Counted from the stretch's first letter, positions 1 through 8,532 are shown. The stretch is 64,000 nucleotides of DNA from an uncultured Eggerthellaceae bacterium (GCA_937892845.1 CALBGP010000025.1:4084-68083); one strand, 5' to 3'. Notes: generated by a model from the letters alone, not told the origin. Program-made: numbers and translations.

Positions 1-161
1 ACGGTTCCGAACAGGAATTCCGTCACGCCTATTTCACCGATGGCGGGCAGGCCGCCTGCGAACAAAAACACGCAGATCGTCACGACGGCCAGGATTGAAA
101 CTGCAGCCGCAGTCGCGAACATCACCTTCGCAACCGCCTCGACCGCTTTCTTGGAATTCAT
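1..161 (-). CDS. pstC: PstC, phosphate ABC transporter permease (N-terminal part only)
   Basis: The first 53 codons of an integral membrane permease that runs off the left edge. It begins MNSKKAVEAVAKVMF and continues into a hydrophobic helix (about residues 12-35) followed by GGLPAIGEIGVTEFLFGT, the typical start of PstC proteins, where the helix leads into a G-x-P-x-I segment. PstC pairs with PstA to form the inner-membrane channel for inorganic phosphate. The gene lies directly downstream of pstS on the same strand, about 100 bases away. The ATG at 161 is preceded by GGAAAA. The rest of the pst operon (pstA, pstB, phoU) should lie to the left of the window, which is inference. Confidence 0.85.
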   Translation of the reverse strand, partial: MNSKKAVEAVAKVMFATAAAVSILAVVTICVFLFAGGLPAIGEIGVTEFLFGT

Positions 162-207
162 AGGTTGTTTTCCTTCTCAGCCAGGTTGAACGGGCTAAAC
201 GGCACAA

Positions 208-243
208 ACCGCCCGCCACCGGGATGGCCCCGGCGCAGGCGGT
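208..243 (-). terminator. hairpin between pstS and pstC, possible partial terminator
   Basis: In the pstS-pstC gap the minus strand folds into ACCGCC...GGCGGT with a further inner GC stem, followed by a short TTTG. Such hairpins after a binding-protein gene commonly lower read-through so that more binding protein than permease is made. The stem is imperfect and the T tract weak, so the function is inferred. Confidence 0.4.
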
Positions 244-260
244 CTGCAGCACGTCAGCGC

Positions 261-1172
261 TTAGGCGATCTGGGACCAATCGGTCAGCTCGCCGGTGTAG
301 ATCTGCTTGATCTGGTCGATGCTCAGGGAAGCGATGGTGTTGGAGTTGTTGACCACAACCGCGATGCCGTCCATGGCGATGACGGTGGGTACGGCACCCT
401 GGGAGGTCTCGGAATCCTTCAGCTCACGGGAAGCCATGCCCAGATCGCACACGCCCTCCATGGCGTTGTTGACACCGGTGGTGGAGTCGGACTGCTGGAC
501 CTCGATGGTGACGTTGGGATTGATGGCCTGGTAAGCCTCAGCGAGCTTTTCCATGACGGGGGTCACCGAAGAGGAGCCGGAGCAGACAACCTTGCCGGAA
601 GCGGAGCCGCCGGCGAAGGGCTGGACACCATCGGCGACGGAGACATAGCCGTTCTCAGAAACAATCTCCTGGCCTTCCTTGCTCATGATGAAGTTCATGA
701 AGTCCTGGGCGGGCTCGGACAGATTTCCCTTGGTCACCACATTGAAGGGACGGGCGATGGCGTAGCTGCCGTCCTTGACACCTTCTGCAGTGGGAGCAAC
801 GCCGTCGATGGGCACAGCCTTGACGGTCTCATTGAGAGAACCCAAAGAGATGTAGCCGATTGCGTTGGGGTCGCCTGCAACGGTGGTCATGACAACGGAG
901 GTGGAGTTGCTGACGATGGCGGAGGTGGTGGTCATGTCAACCTTCTCGCCGGAAGCGTCTTTCTGCTCGACGCCGGTGAGCTCGACGAACGCACTGCGGG
1001 TGCCCGAGCCGTCCTCACGGGAGATGACGGAGATTGCGCCCTTCGCGCCGTACGCAGCCGCATCGCCATCAGAGGTAGCCGCATCATCGCCGCCGCCACC
1101 GCAGCCCGCCAGAGCGAACAGGCCGAACGCCGCAGCGCAGGCGAATGCGATTGCCATAAGCTTCTTCTTCAT
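261..1172 (-). CDS. pstS: PstS-like phosphate-binding lipoprotein with circularly permuted domain order
   Basis: Captures phosphate outside the cell and hands it to PstCA. The 303-residue product starts MKKKLMAIAF and has a lipoprotein signal with lipobox LAGC at about residue 24. The order of motifs is unusual. The segment that normally forms the second half of PstS (SREDGSGTRSAF, then AIGYISLGSL, then FIMSKEGQEIV) comes first. The segment that normally opens the mature protein (SGSSSVTPVMEKLAEAY, CDLGMASRELKD, IAMDGIAVVVN, IKQIYTGELTDW) ends the chain. Both halves are complete. ATG 1172 is chosen because GGAAGGAAG lies just upstream and the signal peptide follows at once; an upstream in-frame extension to 1313 has no such support. 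Expected to be induced by phosphate starvation. Confidence 0.92.
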   Translation of the reverse strand: MKKKLMAIAFACAAAFGLFALAGCGGGGDDAATSDGDAAAYGAKGAISVISREDGSGTRSAFVELTGVEQKDASGEKVDMTTTSAIVSNSTSVVMTTVAGDPNAIGYISLGSLNETVKAVPIDGVAPTAEGVKDGSYAIARPFNVVTKGNLSEPAQDFMNFIMSKEGQEIVSENGYVSVADGVQPFAGGSASGKVVCSGSSSVTPVMEKLAEAYQAINPNVTIEVQQSDSTTGVNNAMEGVCDLGMASRELKDSETSQGAVPTVIAMDGIAVVVNNSNTIASLSIDQIKQIYTGELTDWSQIA

Positions 1173-1332
1173 GAATTTCTTCCTTCCATGGCTTCGGGCC
1201 ACGCCCGAATCTGTTGCAAAGTTCGCATGGTCTTCGCAATCGCGGCCGCAAGGCCGAAGCGTATGGAGAGAAGAGCAGGGGTGCCAGCCGTGCATCCGCA
1301 TTGCGTTTACCATGCATCGGCTATCCTAGAAG

Positions 1333-1365
1333 CGCCCCGTCAAAGCCCCGTCAGGGATATGTCAA
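1333..1365 (-). promoter_or_regulatory. three contiguous 11-bp direct repeats, candidate PhoP box of the pst operon
   Basis: Read on the minus strand, three 11-mers follow each other without a gap: TTGACATATCC, CTGACGGGGCT and TTGACGGGGCG. The YTGAC core recurs exactly every 11 bases, one helical turn, the layout of OmpR/PhoB-family operators. A TAGGAT -10-like hexamer lies at 1323-1328, just downstream, and pstS starts about 160 bases further on. A PhoP/PhoR-like pair is encoded 4.6 kb away. Binding is inferred from geometry only. Confidence 0.55.
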
Positions 1366-1771
1366 GTCTTTGCAAAAGGCGCGGGACCGCGAAACCGCCC
1401 AGCAATGCAATCCACGGTAGAGCCACTTCCAATCACCTGGGAAAAACCGTATGGATCCCGCGCGCAAAACACGCCTTTTTCGCACCAAAATGGAACTCTT
1501 TCGGGAACCCTGAGTGAAAATACCTCCTTCAGCGTCGAATATCTGCGGTTTTCACTCCTAAGGTATGCAAAAAAGGCGCTCGACCACGTCTTAGGCGCCC
1601 GACAAACTGCCGATTTGATGCAGAAAACCTCTGCAACCGCCAACAAGATCCCCATTGAAGAAAACCAAGCGCGCACCCCTCAGGAGCACGCCGAAAGAGC
1701 GCAACCCGCTGTAGCGCTGGCACGGACGCAGCATTCTGGAGCACGGCACCGCCCGCAGCGGCGCGCAGCGC
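1366..1771. other. non-coding stretch between the FNT gene and the pst promoter
   Basis: I see no convincing gene here: the ORFs lack ribosome sites and recognisable motifs. It holds the terminator at 1569-1599 and an inverted repeat with 9-base arms, GAGTGAAAA at 1512-1520 and TTTTCACTC at 1549-1557, separated by 28 bases. The inverted repeat could be a binding site or a folded transcript; no function is assigned. Confidence 0.5.
1569..1599 (-). terminator. intrinsic terminator downstream of the fhs-fchA-FNT operon
   Basis: On the minus strand a GGCGC...GCGCC stem is followed by six T residues. It lies about 170 bases after the stop of the FNT channel gene and before the pst promoter, so it would separate the two transcription units. 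The stem is short (5-6 bp). Confidence 0.5.
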
Positions 1772-2590
1772 TTACGCCGCGCGCTTGCTGTGGCAGAAAT
1801 ACATCACCAGGGCAATAGCCAAGCCGCCCACGATGTTGCCGAGCGTCACCGGAATCAGATTGGCGGTGGCGAAGGTGGCGAAATCGAGAACCGCGGTGTT
1901 GATGCCGGCCTCGGCTATCATGCCGGCATATGCAGGATTCATTGAGGCGAAAATGCCGGCGGGAATGTAGTACATGTTGGCCACGCAGTGCTCGAAACCG
2001 CAGGTCACAAATGCCAGAACAGGCAAGAACAGCCCCAAGATCTTGCCAGCCGTATCCTTGGCGGAGTTGCCCAGGTACACGGCAATGCACACGAGTAGGT
2101 TGCAGAAGATGCCCAGCACGAACGCGTTCATCCACGGCAGAGCAGACTTAGACGCCGCAACCTTGGCCGTATACACCGCCAGCGCTCCGCCGCCAATATC
2201 GAGCTGCCCGAAAAACGCCATCAGGGCAGCCAACCCCACGGCACCTATGAAGTTGCCGACGTAGACCAGCGCCCAGTTGCGCGCCAGCTGTCCCCACGTG
2301 ATCCTCTTCGAGAGCACCGAGGTCACCATGAGCACGTTTCCCGTGAAAAGCTCGGCCCCCAAGATGACCACCATGCACAGGCCTATGGGGAAGATCAAGC
2401 CGCTGACCAGGCGAACCATGCCCACATTCTCCAGCTGGAACGCCGCCGTGGAAGAGGCGACCGCACCCAACCCTATGAACACGCCCGCCGCAATTCCCAA
2501 AACAAGAAGCCGCCATGCGGGGCTTTGGGCCTTCCCCACACCGGCGGCTGAGTAATTGTCGGCAATCTCCTGAGGACCGAACATGGACAT
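1772..2590 (-). CDS. formate/nitrite transporter (FNT) family channel, probably formate
   Basis: A 272-residue membrane protein with about six hydrophobic helices. It carries the FNT signature GAELFTGN (about residues 80-87), the helix FCNLLVCIAVY and the segment GFEHCVANMYYIP with the conserved central-pore histidine. FNT channels move formate, nitrite or hydrosulfide. Formate is favoured here because the gene is the third member of a unit with formate-tetrahydrofolate ligase and methenyl-tetrahydrofolate cyclohydrolase. ATG 2590 overlaps the stop of the upstream gene as TGATG, a sign of translational coupling; a TTG three bases upstream is a less likely start. Substrate direction (uptake or efflux) cannot be read from sequence. 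Confidence 0.88.
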   Translation of the reverse strand: MSMFGPQEIADNYSAAGVGKAQSPAWRLLVLGIAAGVFIGLGAVASSTAAFQLENVGMVRLVSGLIFPIGLCMVVILGAELFTGNVLMVTSVLSKRITWGQLARNWALVYVGNFIGAVGLAALMAFFGQLDIGGGALAVYTAKVAASKSALPWMNAFVLGIFCNLLVCIAVYLGNSAKDTAGKILGLFLPVLAFVTCGFEHCVANMYYIPAGIFASMNPAYAGMIAEAGINTAVLDFATFATANLIPVTLGNIVGGLAIALVMYFCHSKRAA

Positions 2591-3210
2591 CAATGCATCA
2601 CCTCGTGCAAAACGTAATCGTAGATGACATCGGCTTGATAGCAGAACGTACGGACCAGATCGCGCGTCTCCTCATCAAGGGCGGCGGCAAGTTCGCGGTC
2701 CGAAAGTCCCGAAGCGTTGATATAGACATTGAGAGCCGCAGACTTCAAAGCGCCCTTGGCAAGCGCCGCCGCCGCACCCGCATCCGTCACGGCAAGGCGC
2801 GTCCCCTTATGGGCAAGCACCTCAACCAACTCGATAATCTTCGCGCATACGCGCATGATCTGGATAGGCACCTCGCAAGCGCCTACAAGCGCACGCTGTC
2901 TGGCCAAGTGCTTCGCCGTGCGCTGCACTTCGTTTTCCTCAGGAAGCTTCCAGGTTGCCACAAGGCCGTTGAAGGCACGTGCGTCCTCGTCGATCAGGTG
3001 CATCAGGGTGTCGCTGCATTTCCGCAGCTTGTCAATGGTTTCGCGAAGTTCCTCTTCGCAGTCCGCATAGCGCGGCTTGCCCACGGTCAGATTGGCAACC
3101 ATCAGCCCCAACGACGCCGCAAGCGCACCCGCGTAGGCACTGGCCCCGCCTCCGCCCGGTGTGGGCGAAGGGGAAGCCAGGGCCTCTATGAACTGCTTGT
3201 CTGCAGACAT
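2590..3210 (-). CDS. fchA: methenyltetrahydrofolate cyclohydrolase, FchA type (cyclodeaminase/cyclohydrolase fold)
   Basis: A 206-residue soluble enzyme of the family that includes the cyclodeaminase domain of FTCD. The Gly-rich loop SPTPGGGGASAYAG near the N-terminus and the helical remainder are characteristic of it. It interconverts 10-formyl-THF and 5,10-methenyl-THF, the step after formate activation by Fhs. Length matches stand-alone FchA (about 205-210). A cyclodeaminase role in histidine degradation is possible for this fold, but coupling to fhs at a TGATG overlap (ATG 3210) argues for the cyclohydrolase. Confidence 0.85.
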   Translation of the reverse strand: MSADKQFIEALASPSPTPGGGGASAYAGALAASLGLMVANLTVGKPRYADCEEELRETIDKLRKCSDTLMHLIDEDARAFNGLVATWKLPEENEVQRTAKHLARQRALVGACEVPIQIMRVCAKIIELVEVLAHKGTRLAVTDAGAAAALAKGALKSAALNVYINASGLSDRELAAALDEETRDLVRTFCYQADVIYDYVLHEVMH

Positions 3211-4898
3211 CAGAACAAGCCCGTGATCTTGCCGGACTCATCCACATCGATGCGTTCGGCTGCGGGGGACTTGGGCAGACCGGGCATGGTCATGATGTCG
3301 CCGGTAAGGGCCACCACGAAACCCGCACCTGCGGAGACCTTCACCTTGCGCACGGTGATGCGGAAGTCACGCGGCGCACCCAGCTTGGTCTGGTCATCGG
3401 AGAAGCTGTACTGGGTCTTCGCCATGCAGACGGGCATGGATGCGAACCCGAGCGCCTCAAGCTGAGCAAGCTCCTTTTTCGCAGCAGGGGTGAAGTCCAC
3501 GCCGTCGGCGCGGTAGACGCGCTTGGCAATTGCCTCGATCTTGTCGGCGATGCCGCCCTCTTCGCCATATGCGAACTCGAAGGTTTCGGCGCTGCGGCCC
3601 TCTGCGTCACCTTCAGCGCACAGGCGAACCACCTCGCGAGCCAAAGCCTCGCCGCCTTCGCCGCCCTTGGCCCACACTTCGGACAGGGCAACGTTGACGC
3701 CGAGCTCCTTGCATTTGGCCTCAACCAGCGCAAGTTCGGCTTCGGTGTCGGTGGGGAAACGGTTGATGGCCACAACGCAGGGCAGTTTGTAAACCTGGGT
3801 GATGTTCTCCACATGCTGCAGCAGGTTGGGCAGACCGGCCTCAAGGGCCTGCAGGTTCTCCTCGCCCAGATCGGCCTTCGCCACGCCGCCGTGGTTCTTG
3901 AGCGCGCGGACCGTGGCCACCACGACCACCGCATCGGGCTTTATGCCGGCAAGGCGGCACTTGATGTCCAGGAATTTCTCCGCACCCAGGTCAGCGCCGA
4001 AGCCGGCCTCGGTGATGCAGTAATCGCCCAGGGCCATGGCCATGCGCGTCGCCATGATGGAGTTGCATCCATGGGCAATGTTGGCGAAGGGACCGCCGTG
4101 GATGAACGCGGGCGTACCTTCCAGGGTCTGCACCAGGTTGGGCTTGAGCGCGTCCTTGAGCAGAGCGGTCATAGCGCCCTGGGCATTCAGCTGACCTGCG
4201 GTGATGGGCTGATCGTCACGCGTATAGCCCACGATGATGCGGGCCAGGCGCTCCTTGAGGTCCGTGATGGAGGTGGCCAGGCAGAACACGGCCATGATCT
4301 CTGAGGCCACGGTGATATCGAAACCGTCCTCGCGCGGGACGCCGTGGGCCTTGCCGCCCATACCGCATACGATGTTGCGCAGCTGGCGGTCGTTCATGTC
4401 GACGCAGCGCTTCCAGGTGATCTTGCGCACATCGAAGCCGAGCGCATTGCCCTGCTGGATGTGGTTATCGATCATGGCAGCCAGCAGGTTGTTGGCAGCA
4501 CCGATGGCGTGGAAGTCGCCGGTGAAGTGCAAGTTGATGTCTTCCATGGGGACGACCTGGGCATATCCGCCGCCCGCAGCGCCGCCCTTCACGCCGAACA
4601 CGGGACCCAGGCTGGGCTCGCGCAGGGCAACCACCACGTTTTCGCCGATGCGGCGCAGACCGTCAGCCAGTCCGACGGTGGTAGTGGTCTTGCCTTCGCC
4701 TGCAGGCGTGGGGTTGATGGCGGTCACCAGCACCAGCTTGCCCGGAGTATGCTCCTGATCGCGCAGCAGGTTGTAATCGACTTTTGCCTTGTAGTTGCCG
4801 TAGAGTTCCAGATACTGCTCCGGAACGCCGGCTCGTTGTGCGATCTCAGTGATGTGCTGAGGGGTTACCGACTGGGCGATTTCGATATCCGACAACAT
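3210..4898 (-). CDS. fhs: formate-tetrahydrofolate ligase
   Basis: ATP-dependent joining of formate to tetrahydrofolate to give 10-formyl-THF. The 562-residue length is typical. The P-loop PTPAGEGKTTTTVGLADGL lies at about residues 64-82, followed by LREPSLGPVFGVKGGAAGGG and HGGPFANIAHGCNS, both hallmarks of the family. The ATG at 4898 has a strong AGGAGG a few bases upstream. The gene heads a three-gene coupled unit (fhs-fchA-FNT), suggesting that exogenous or fermentative formate enters the one-carbon pool here. Confidence 0.97.
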   Translation of the reverse strand: MLSDIEIAQSVTPQHITEIAQRAGVPEQYLELYGNYKAKVDYNLLRDQEHTPGKLVLVTAINPTPAGEGKTTTTVGLADGLRRIGENVVVALREPSLGPVFGVKGGAAGGGYAQVVPMEDINLHFTGDFHAIGAANNLLAAMIDNHIQQGNALGFDVRKITWKRCVDMNDRQLRNIVCGMGGKAHGVPREDGFDITVASEIMAVFCLATSITDLKERLARIIVGYTRDDQPITAGQLNAQGAMTALLKDALKPNLVQTLEGTPAFIHGGPFANIAHGCNSIMATRMAMALGDYCITEAGFGADLGAEKFLDIKCRLAGIKPDAVVVVATVRALKNHGGVAKADLGEENLQALEAGLPNLLQHVENITQVYKLPCVVAINRFPTDTEAELALVEAKCKELGVNVALSEVWAKGGEGGEALAREVVRLCAEGDAEGRSAETFEFAYGEEGGIADKIEAIAKRVYRADGVDFTPAAKKELAQLEALGFASMPVCMAKTQYSFSDDQTKLGAPRDFRITVRKVKVSAGAGFVVALTGDIMTMPGLPKSPAAERIDVDESGKITGLF

Positions 4899-4987
4899 GC
4901 GCGAATGCCTCCTCCTGGCTCTTGGTACCGTGCGCGCCCCGGAGGTATCCCCGGTGCGCCCCTATGCGTGAAAGCTGTTGGGAGACA

Positions 4988-5764
4988 TCATTGTAGCCAC
5001 TGGTTGCTGCGGTAAATCAGTTGCAACCCCCGTAAGGTTAATTCAGGGTCGGTTTCGGTGATGGTCTTCGAGACCGGGCCGATTACCGATGCGAAACCGC
5101 CGGTCGCAACCACGGGCGCCTCATAGCCCAGCTCGTCGAAGATGCGCGCGACCAACCCATCGATGCGCCCCGCTTCGCCGTACACGATGCCCGAACGGAT
5201 GCAGTGGGCCGTGCTCTTCCCTATGGCGGTGCCGGGGTCGGAAAGCTCTATGCTGTCAAGCATTGCGGCATTGCCGAACAGCGCCTCGGCCGATGTGCGC
5301 ACGCCGGGTGCGATGATGCCCCCCAAGAAGATGCCGTCGCGATCGATGATGGATATGTTGGTTGCCGTGCCGAAATCAACGACCACCACAGGAGAGCCGT
5401 AGGATTCACGTGCGGCTACGGCGTCTGCAAGGTAGTCCGCGCCTATCTCTTCGGGATAGGGATAGGTGGTCTCGAAAAGCCCCTTGCAGGCTTCCAGCGA
5501 AACCACCAGCGGGTCTTTGCCCAGAAGGTAGCGCACGGCATGGATCCAGTGGCGCACCACGGAAGGGACCACCGATGAGAGGATGGCGCCCTCGATGGAT
5601 TCGATGGGGATCCCCGCCATCGTGATGAGGGAGTGCAGCTTGATGCGCGACTCATCGGCCGTATAGGTGGCACCCGTGGCCACGCGCCACGACTCTTTGA
5701 GCTCCTCCCCGTCGTAGATGCCCAAAACGGTATGGGTGTTGCCCACATCTATGACCAGAAACAT
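4988..5764 (-). CDS. coaX: type III pantothenate kinase
   Basis: First committed step of coenzyme A synthesis: phosphorylation of pantothenate. The 258-residue ASKHA-fold protein opens MFLVIDVGNTHTVLGIYDG (phosphate-binding loop) and has GADYLADAVAA and VVDFGTATNISIID, the family motifs that hold the catalytic Asp and the pantothenate pocket. ATG 5764 is taken as start because the first beta strand begins there and GAAGGGAG lies upstream; 14 further in-frame codons to 5806 carry no family sequence. The gene reads away from the response regulator. Confidence 0.95.
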   Translation of the reverse strand: MFLVIDVGNTHTVLGIYDGEELKESWRVATGATYTADESRIKLHSLITMAGIPIESIEGAILSSVVPSVVRHWIHAVRYLLGKDPLVVSLEACKGLFETTYPYPEEIGADYLADAVAARESYGSPVVVVDFGTATNISIIDRDGIFLGGIIAPGVRTSAEALFGNAAMLDSIELSDPGTAIGKSTAHCIRSGIVYGEAGRIDGLVARIFDELGYEAPVVATGGFASVIGPVSKTITETDPELTLRGLQLIYRSNQWLQ

Positions 5765-5881
5765 CGCGTTTTCGCTCCCTTCGCCTGCCTGCGCACCATG
5801 CGGCACGCGCCTGGTTGGTTACAGCTGCGAAACGGCTCCCGTCCCCACACGGGGTGAGGGCACCATGGCCGAATCGACGCG

Positions 5882-5890
5882 TGGTATGAT
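5882..5890 (+). promoter_or_regulatory. extended -10 promoter element for the two-component operon
   Basis: TGGTATGAT fits an extended -10 (TGn followed by TATGAT). It lies about 70 bases before the response-regulator start; no convincing -35 is visible at 16-18 bases, which is tolerated with an extended -10. Confidence 0.45.
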
Positions 5891-5958
5891 AGCAGGACGA
5901 ACAACTGCGCGGAACTCGGTATCCCGCGTGAGGCGCAAAGCAGATGAAAGGCGGAACC

Positions 5959-6651
5959 ATGCACGATGATGCCGAACGCATCCTGGTCGTCGATGACGAG
6001 CAATCGATTACGGACTTCGTCTCCTACAACCTGATGAAGGAAGGGTTCCGCGTCGATGTTGCCAACAACGGCGAAGAGGCCCTGTCCATGGCCACCCAAC
6101 GCAACTACGACCTGTTCGTCTTGGACATCATGCTGCCCGGCATGGATGGCTACGAACTCTGCCGCCGTCTGCGCTCTCGCACCACGTCCCCGGTGCTGTT
6201 CCTTTCGGCCCGCGACACCGAGCTCGACAAAGTGGTCGGCCTTGAGATCGGCGGCGACGACTACCTGTCCAAGCCCTTCGGCGTGCGCGAGCTCATCGCC
6301 CGCTGCCGCGCCCTGCTGCGACGCGGCGCACCCAACGACGCGCTGTCCTCCAACGCCCTTACGGCGGGCGGCATCACGCTCGACGAAGACCGCCACACCG
6401 CCACGGGAGCCCAAGGCGAAATAGATTTGACCCCGCGCGAATTCGAGCTTCTGGCCGCCCTCATGAAGAGCGCCGGCAAAGTGGTCACCCGCGAAGACCT
6501 CCTGCGCGAAGCCTGGGGCTGGGAATACATCACCGAGACGAAGACCGTGGACACGCATATCAAGCGCCTGCGCGACAAGATCAGCGCCGCAGGCTTCGAT
6601 CCCGGCATCATCGAAACAGTGCGCGGCTACGGCTACCGCTTCCGCTCCTAA
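5959..6651 (+). CDS. OmpR/PhoB-family response regulator, PhoP-like
   Basis: A 230-residue regulator. The receiver domain (about 5-118) shows ILVVDDE, the phospho-acceptor Asp in DLFVLDIMLPG and the conserved Lys in LSKPFG. The winged-helix DNA-binding domain (about 135-230) includes IDLTPREFELL and KTVDTHIKRLRDKI. ATG 5959 is preferred over the ATG at 5944 because AAAGGCGG precedes it at good spacing. A histidine kinase follows 39 bases later. It may control pstS through the 11-bp repeats at 1333-1365, which is inference from family and proximity. Confidence 0.93.
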   Translation: MHDDAERILVVDDEQSITDFVSYNLMKEGFRVDVANNGEEALSMATQRNYDLFVLDIMLPGMDGYELCRRLRSRTTSPVLFLSARDTELDKVVGLEIGGDDYLSKPFGVRELIARCRALLRRGAPNDALSSNALTAGGITLDEDRHTATGAQGEIDLTPREFELLAALMKSAGKVVTREDLLREAWGWEYITETKTVDTHIKRLRDKISAAGFDPGIIETVRGYGYRFRS

Positions 6652-6690
6652 GGCAAAAGCGGGCCGTCCGCACCGGGAAGGCACACCTCA

Positions 6691-7710
6691 ATGAAGCGCA
6701 TCCAAACCTATTTCGCCGTATTGACCACCATTTTGGGCATCATGGCGGCCGTTGCGGCCACGGTGATCACCGATCTTGGGCTGGGTATCTGGGCAACAGC
6801 CTGGCTGCTCACGACCGGCGCGGCGGTGGCCTTCCTTTTGAGTCTGATCATAGGCCACTACATCGCCGAGCCGCTGCGCGATCTGCACCAGAGAGCCAAC
6901 CTCATCCTGCACGGCGACACCACCGTCTCGCTTGCACCCACCGACCGCCTCCATGAAGCCGACGTCCTTGCCGCCGATTTCGAAGAGCTGGGAGAGCAGA
7001 CCAAGACGAAGATGGCAGATCTTGCCTTGGCCCAAAAGCGCCAGGCAGCCTTCATCAACGACGTGGCCCACGAACTGCGCACGCCCCTTACCGCCATTCG
7101 CGGCAACGCCGAAACGCTCATGGACCCGGACATGCCCCAAGCGCTGCGCGAGCGCTTCTGCCACACCATCATCAGCGAAAGCAAGCGTTTGACCAGGCTT
7201 TCCAACGATCTGCTTACCTTGCAGCACATCGAAGACGGCAGCCGCATGAAAAACCTCGAGCGCGTGAACCTGCATGATGTGGCAACCGATGTGGTGGACT
7301 CGCTTGAGGGCCTGCTCGAGGAGCAGGATGCGCACGTGATCATAATCGGCGAAGCGCCCGACGTTTTGGGCATTCCCGACAGGTTGGGACAGGCGGTCTA
7401 CAACCTGGTGGCCAATGCGGCGCGCTTCATCGAGCGCGGCGGGCACATCACCATCAGCCTCGAAGGGCTGCAGGGCCAATCCATCTTGAAGGTCATCGAC
7501 GATGGCCCGGGCATCGGGGACATCAATCCCGAGCTGCTTTTCACCCGTTTTTACCGCGGAGACAACTCCCGTGCGCGCAACAGCGGGGGAACGGGTCTGG
7601 GCCTCGCCATCGTGAAGAGCGTCATCACCGAACACGACGGATCGGTGACCGCTTTCAACGCCGCAAACGGCGGCGCATGCTTCGTCATCACGCTGCCCAG
7701 CGTAGGCTGA
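6691..7710 (+). CDS. sensor histidine kinase, PhoR-like
   Basis: A 339-residue membrane kinase partnered with the preceding regulator. Two hydrophobic helices (about 8-28 and 34-55) are separated by only a few residues, so there is almost no external sensor domain, as in PhoR-type kinases that sense through partners such as Pst/PhoU. A HAMP linker follows, then the H-box INDVAHELRTPLTAI, the N-box NLVANAARFI, DDGPGIGD and GGTGLGLAIVKS. Signal identity is inferred. Confidence 0.92.
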   Translation: MKRIQTYFAVLTTILGIMAAVAATVITDLGLGIWATAWLLTTGAAVAFLLSLIIGHYIAEPLRDLHQRANLILHGDTTVSLAPTDRLHEADVLAADFEELGEQTKTKMADLALAQKRQAAFINDVAHELRTPLTAIRGNAETLMDPDMPQALRERFCHTIISESKRLTRLSNDLLTLQHIEDGSRMKNLERVNLHDVATDVVDSLEGLLEEQDAHVIIIGEAPDVLGIPDRLGQAVYNLVANAARFIERGGHITISLEGLQGQSILKVIDDGPGIGDINPELLFTRFYRGDNSRARNSGGTGLGLAIVKSVITEHDGSVTAFNAANGGACFVITLPSVG

Positions 7711-7791
7711 GCCGAAATCCCCGACCTACCCCATCAAGGCAGAACACCAGGCAAGACAGGTTTCCATCAGGGCAAACGCCCGAAATGGCTC

Positions 7792-8532
7792 CTAGCGGCC
7801 AACCCTGCGCCAGCGGGTCAGGCGTCGCTCTGCAGCCTCGAACACCTCGTAGAGCACGACTCCCAGAAGCGCCATGGCTATGATTCCCGCAAACATCTTC
7901 GGATACGCAAGCAGCGCCCAGGCATCCACGATGAAATATCCCAATCCGGTGGAACCCGCCAGGCTCTCGGCGAAAAACAGGATGGCCACGGCCGTGCCGC
8001 TGGAAATGCGCAGCGCCGTGAACAGGTCAGGCAACGTGGCGGGAATGACCACATGGCGGTAGATGTCCCAGCGCCCCGCGCCCAGACTGCGCACCGAGAG
8101 CACGCTGTCCTCAGGCACGCTCTGAGCCGCATCGCGCACCGTAACCAGGACCTGGAAGAACACCGTGATGGCTATGAGCGTAATCTTGGGGGCATCGGCC
8201 AGGCCCATCAAGACGATGAGCACGGGCAGAAGCACCACCTTCGGCAGTGGATAGAGAAAGTACAGAACGGGAGCGAACACCGCATCCACGCGCGGCGAAC
8301 GTCCGCACATGAGGCCCAGCGGCACGGCCAGCACCGTGCCTATGACCATGGCGGCCAGCACGCGGTAGAGGCTGACCAAAAACGCCGGCCAGAGATCCGA
8401 GAAATAGAGGACCACCATGGGGATGGCATCGAAGGGCCCGGGGAGCGCAGGGCTTGCCACCAAGACGGCCGCAAGCTGCCAACCCGCCAGGATGAAGAGT
8501 ATGGCGAATGTGTATCCGGCAATTTTACGCAT
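7792..8532 (-). CDS. ABC transporter permease, TauC/SsuC-like
   Basis: A 246-residue permease with about six hydrophobic helices and the EAA-type loop RSLGAGRWDIYRHVVIPATLPDLF. This family serves importers of nitrate, sulfonates, taurine or thiamine precursors. The gene overlaps the end of the ATPase gene by 8 bases and is read with it. No substrate-binding protein is encoded nearby, so the ligand cannot be stated. ATG 8532 (MRKIAGYTF) is chosen; GTG 8535 and ATG 8544 are alternatives with a similar GAAGGGG upstream. Confidence 0.85.
   Translation of the reverse strand: MRKIAGYTFAILFILAGWQLAAVLVASPALPGPFDAIPMVVLYFSDLWPAFLVSLYRVLAAMVIGTVLAVPLGLMCGRSPRVDAVFAPVLYFLYPLPKVVLLPVLIVLMGLADAPKITLIAITVFFQVLVTVRDAAQSVPEDSVLSVRSLGAGRWDIYRHVVIPATLPDLFTALRISSGTAVAILFFAESLAGSTGLGYFIVDAWALLAYPKMFAGIIAMALLGVVLYEVFEAAERRLTRWRRVGR

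Noticed and set aside
165..1517. 450-codon rightward frame opposite pstS
   Set aside because: Gly/Asp-rich antisense translation; pstS on the minus strand has a signal peptide and family motifs.
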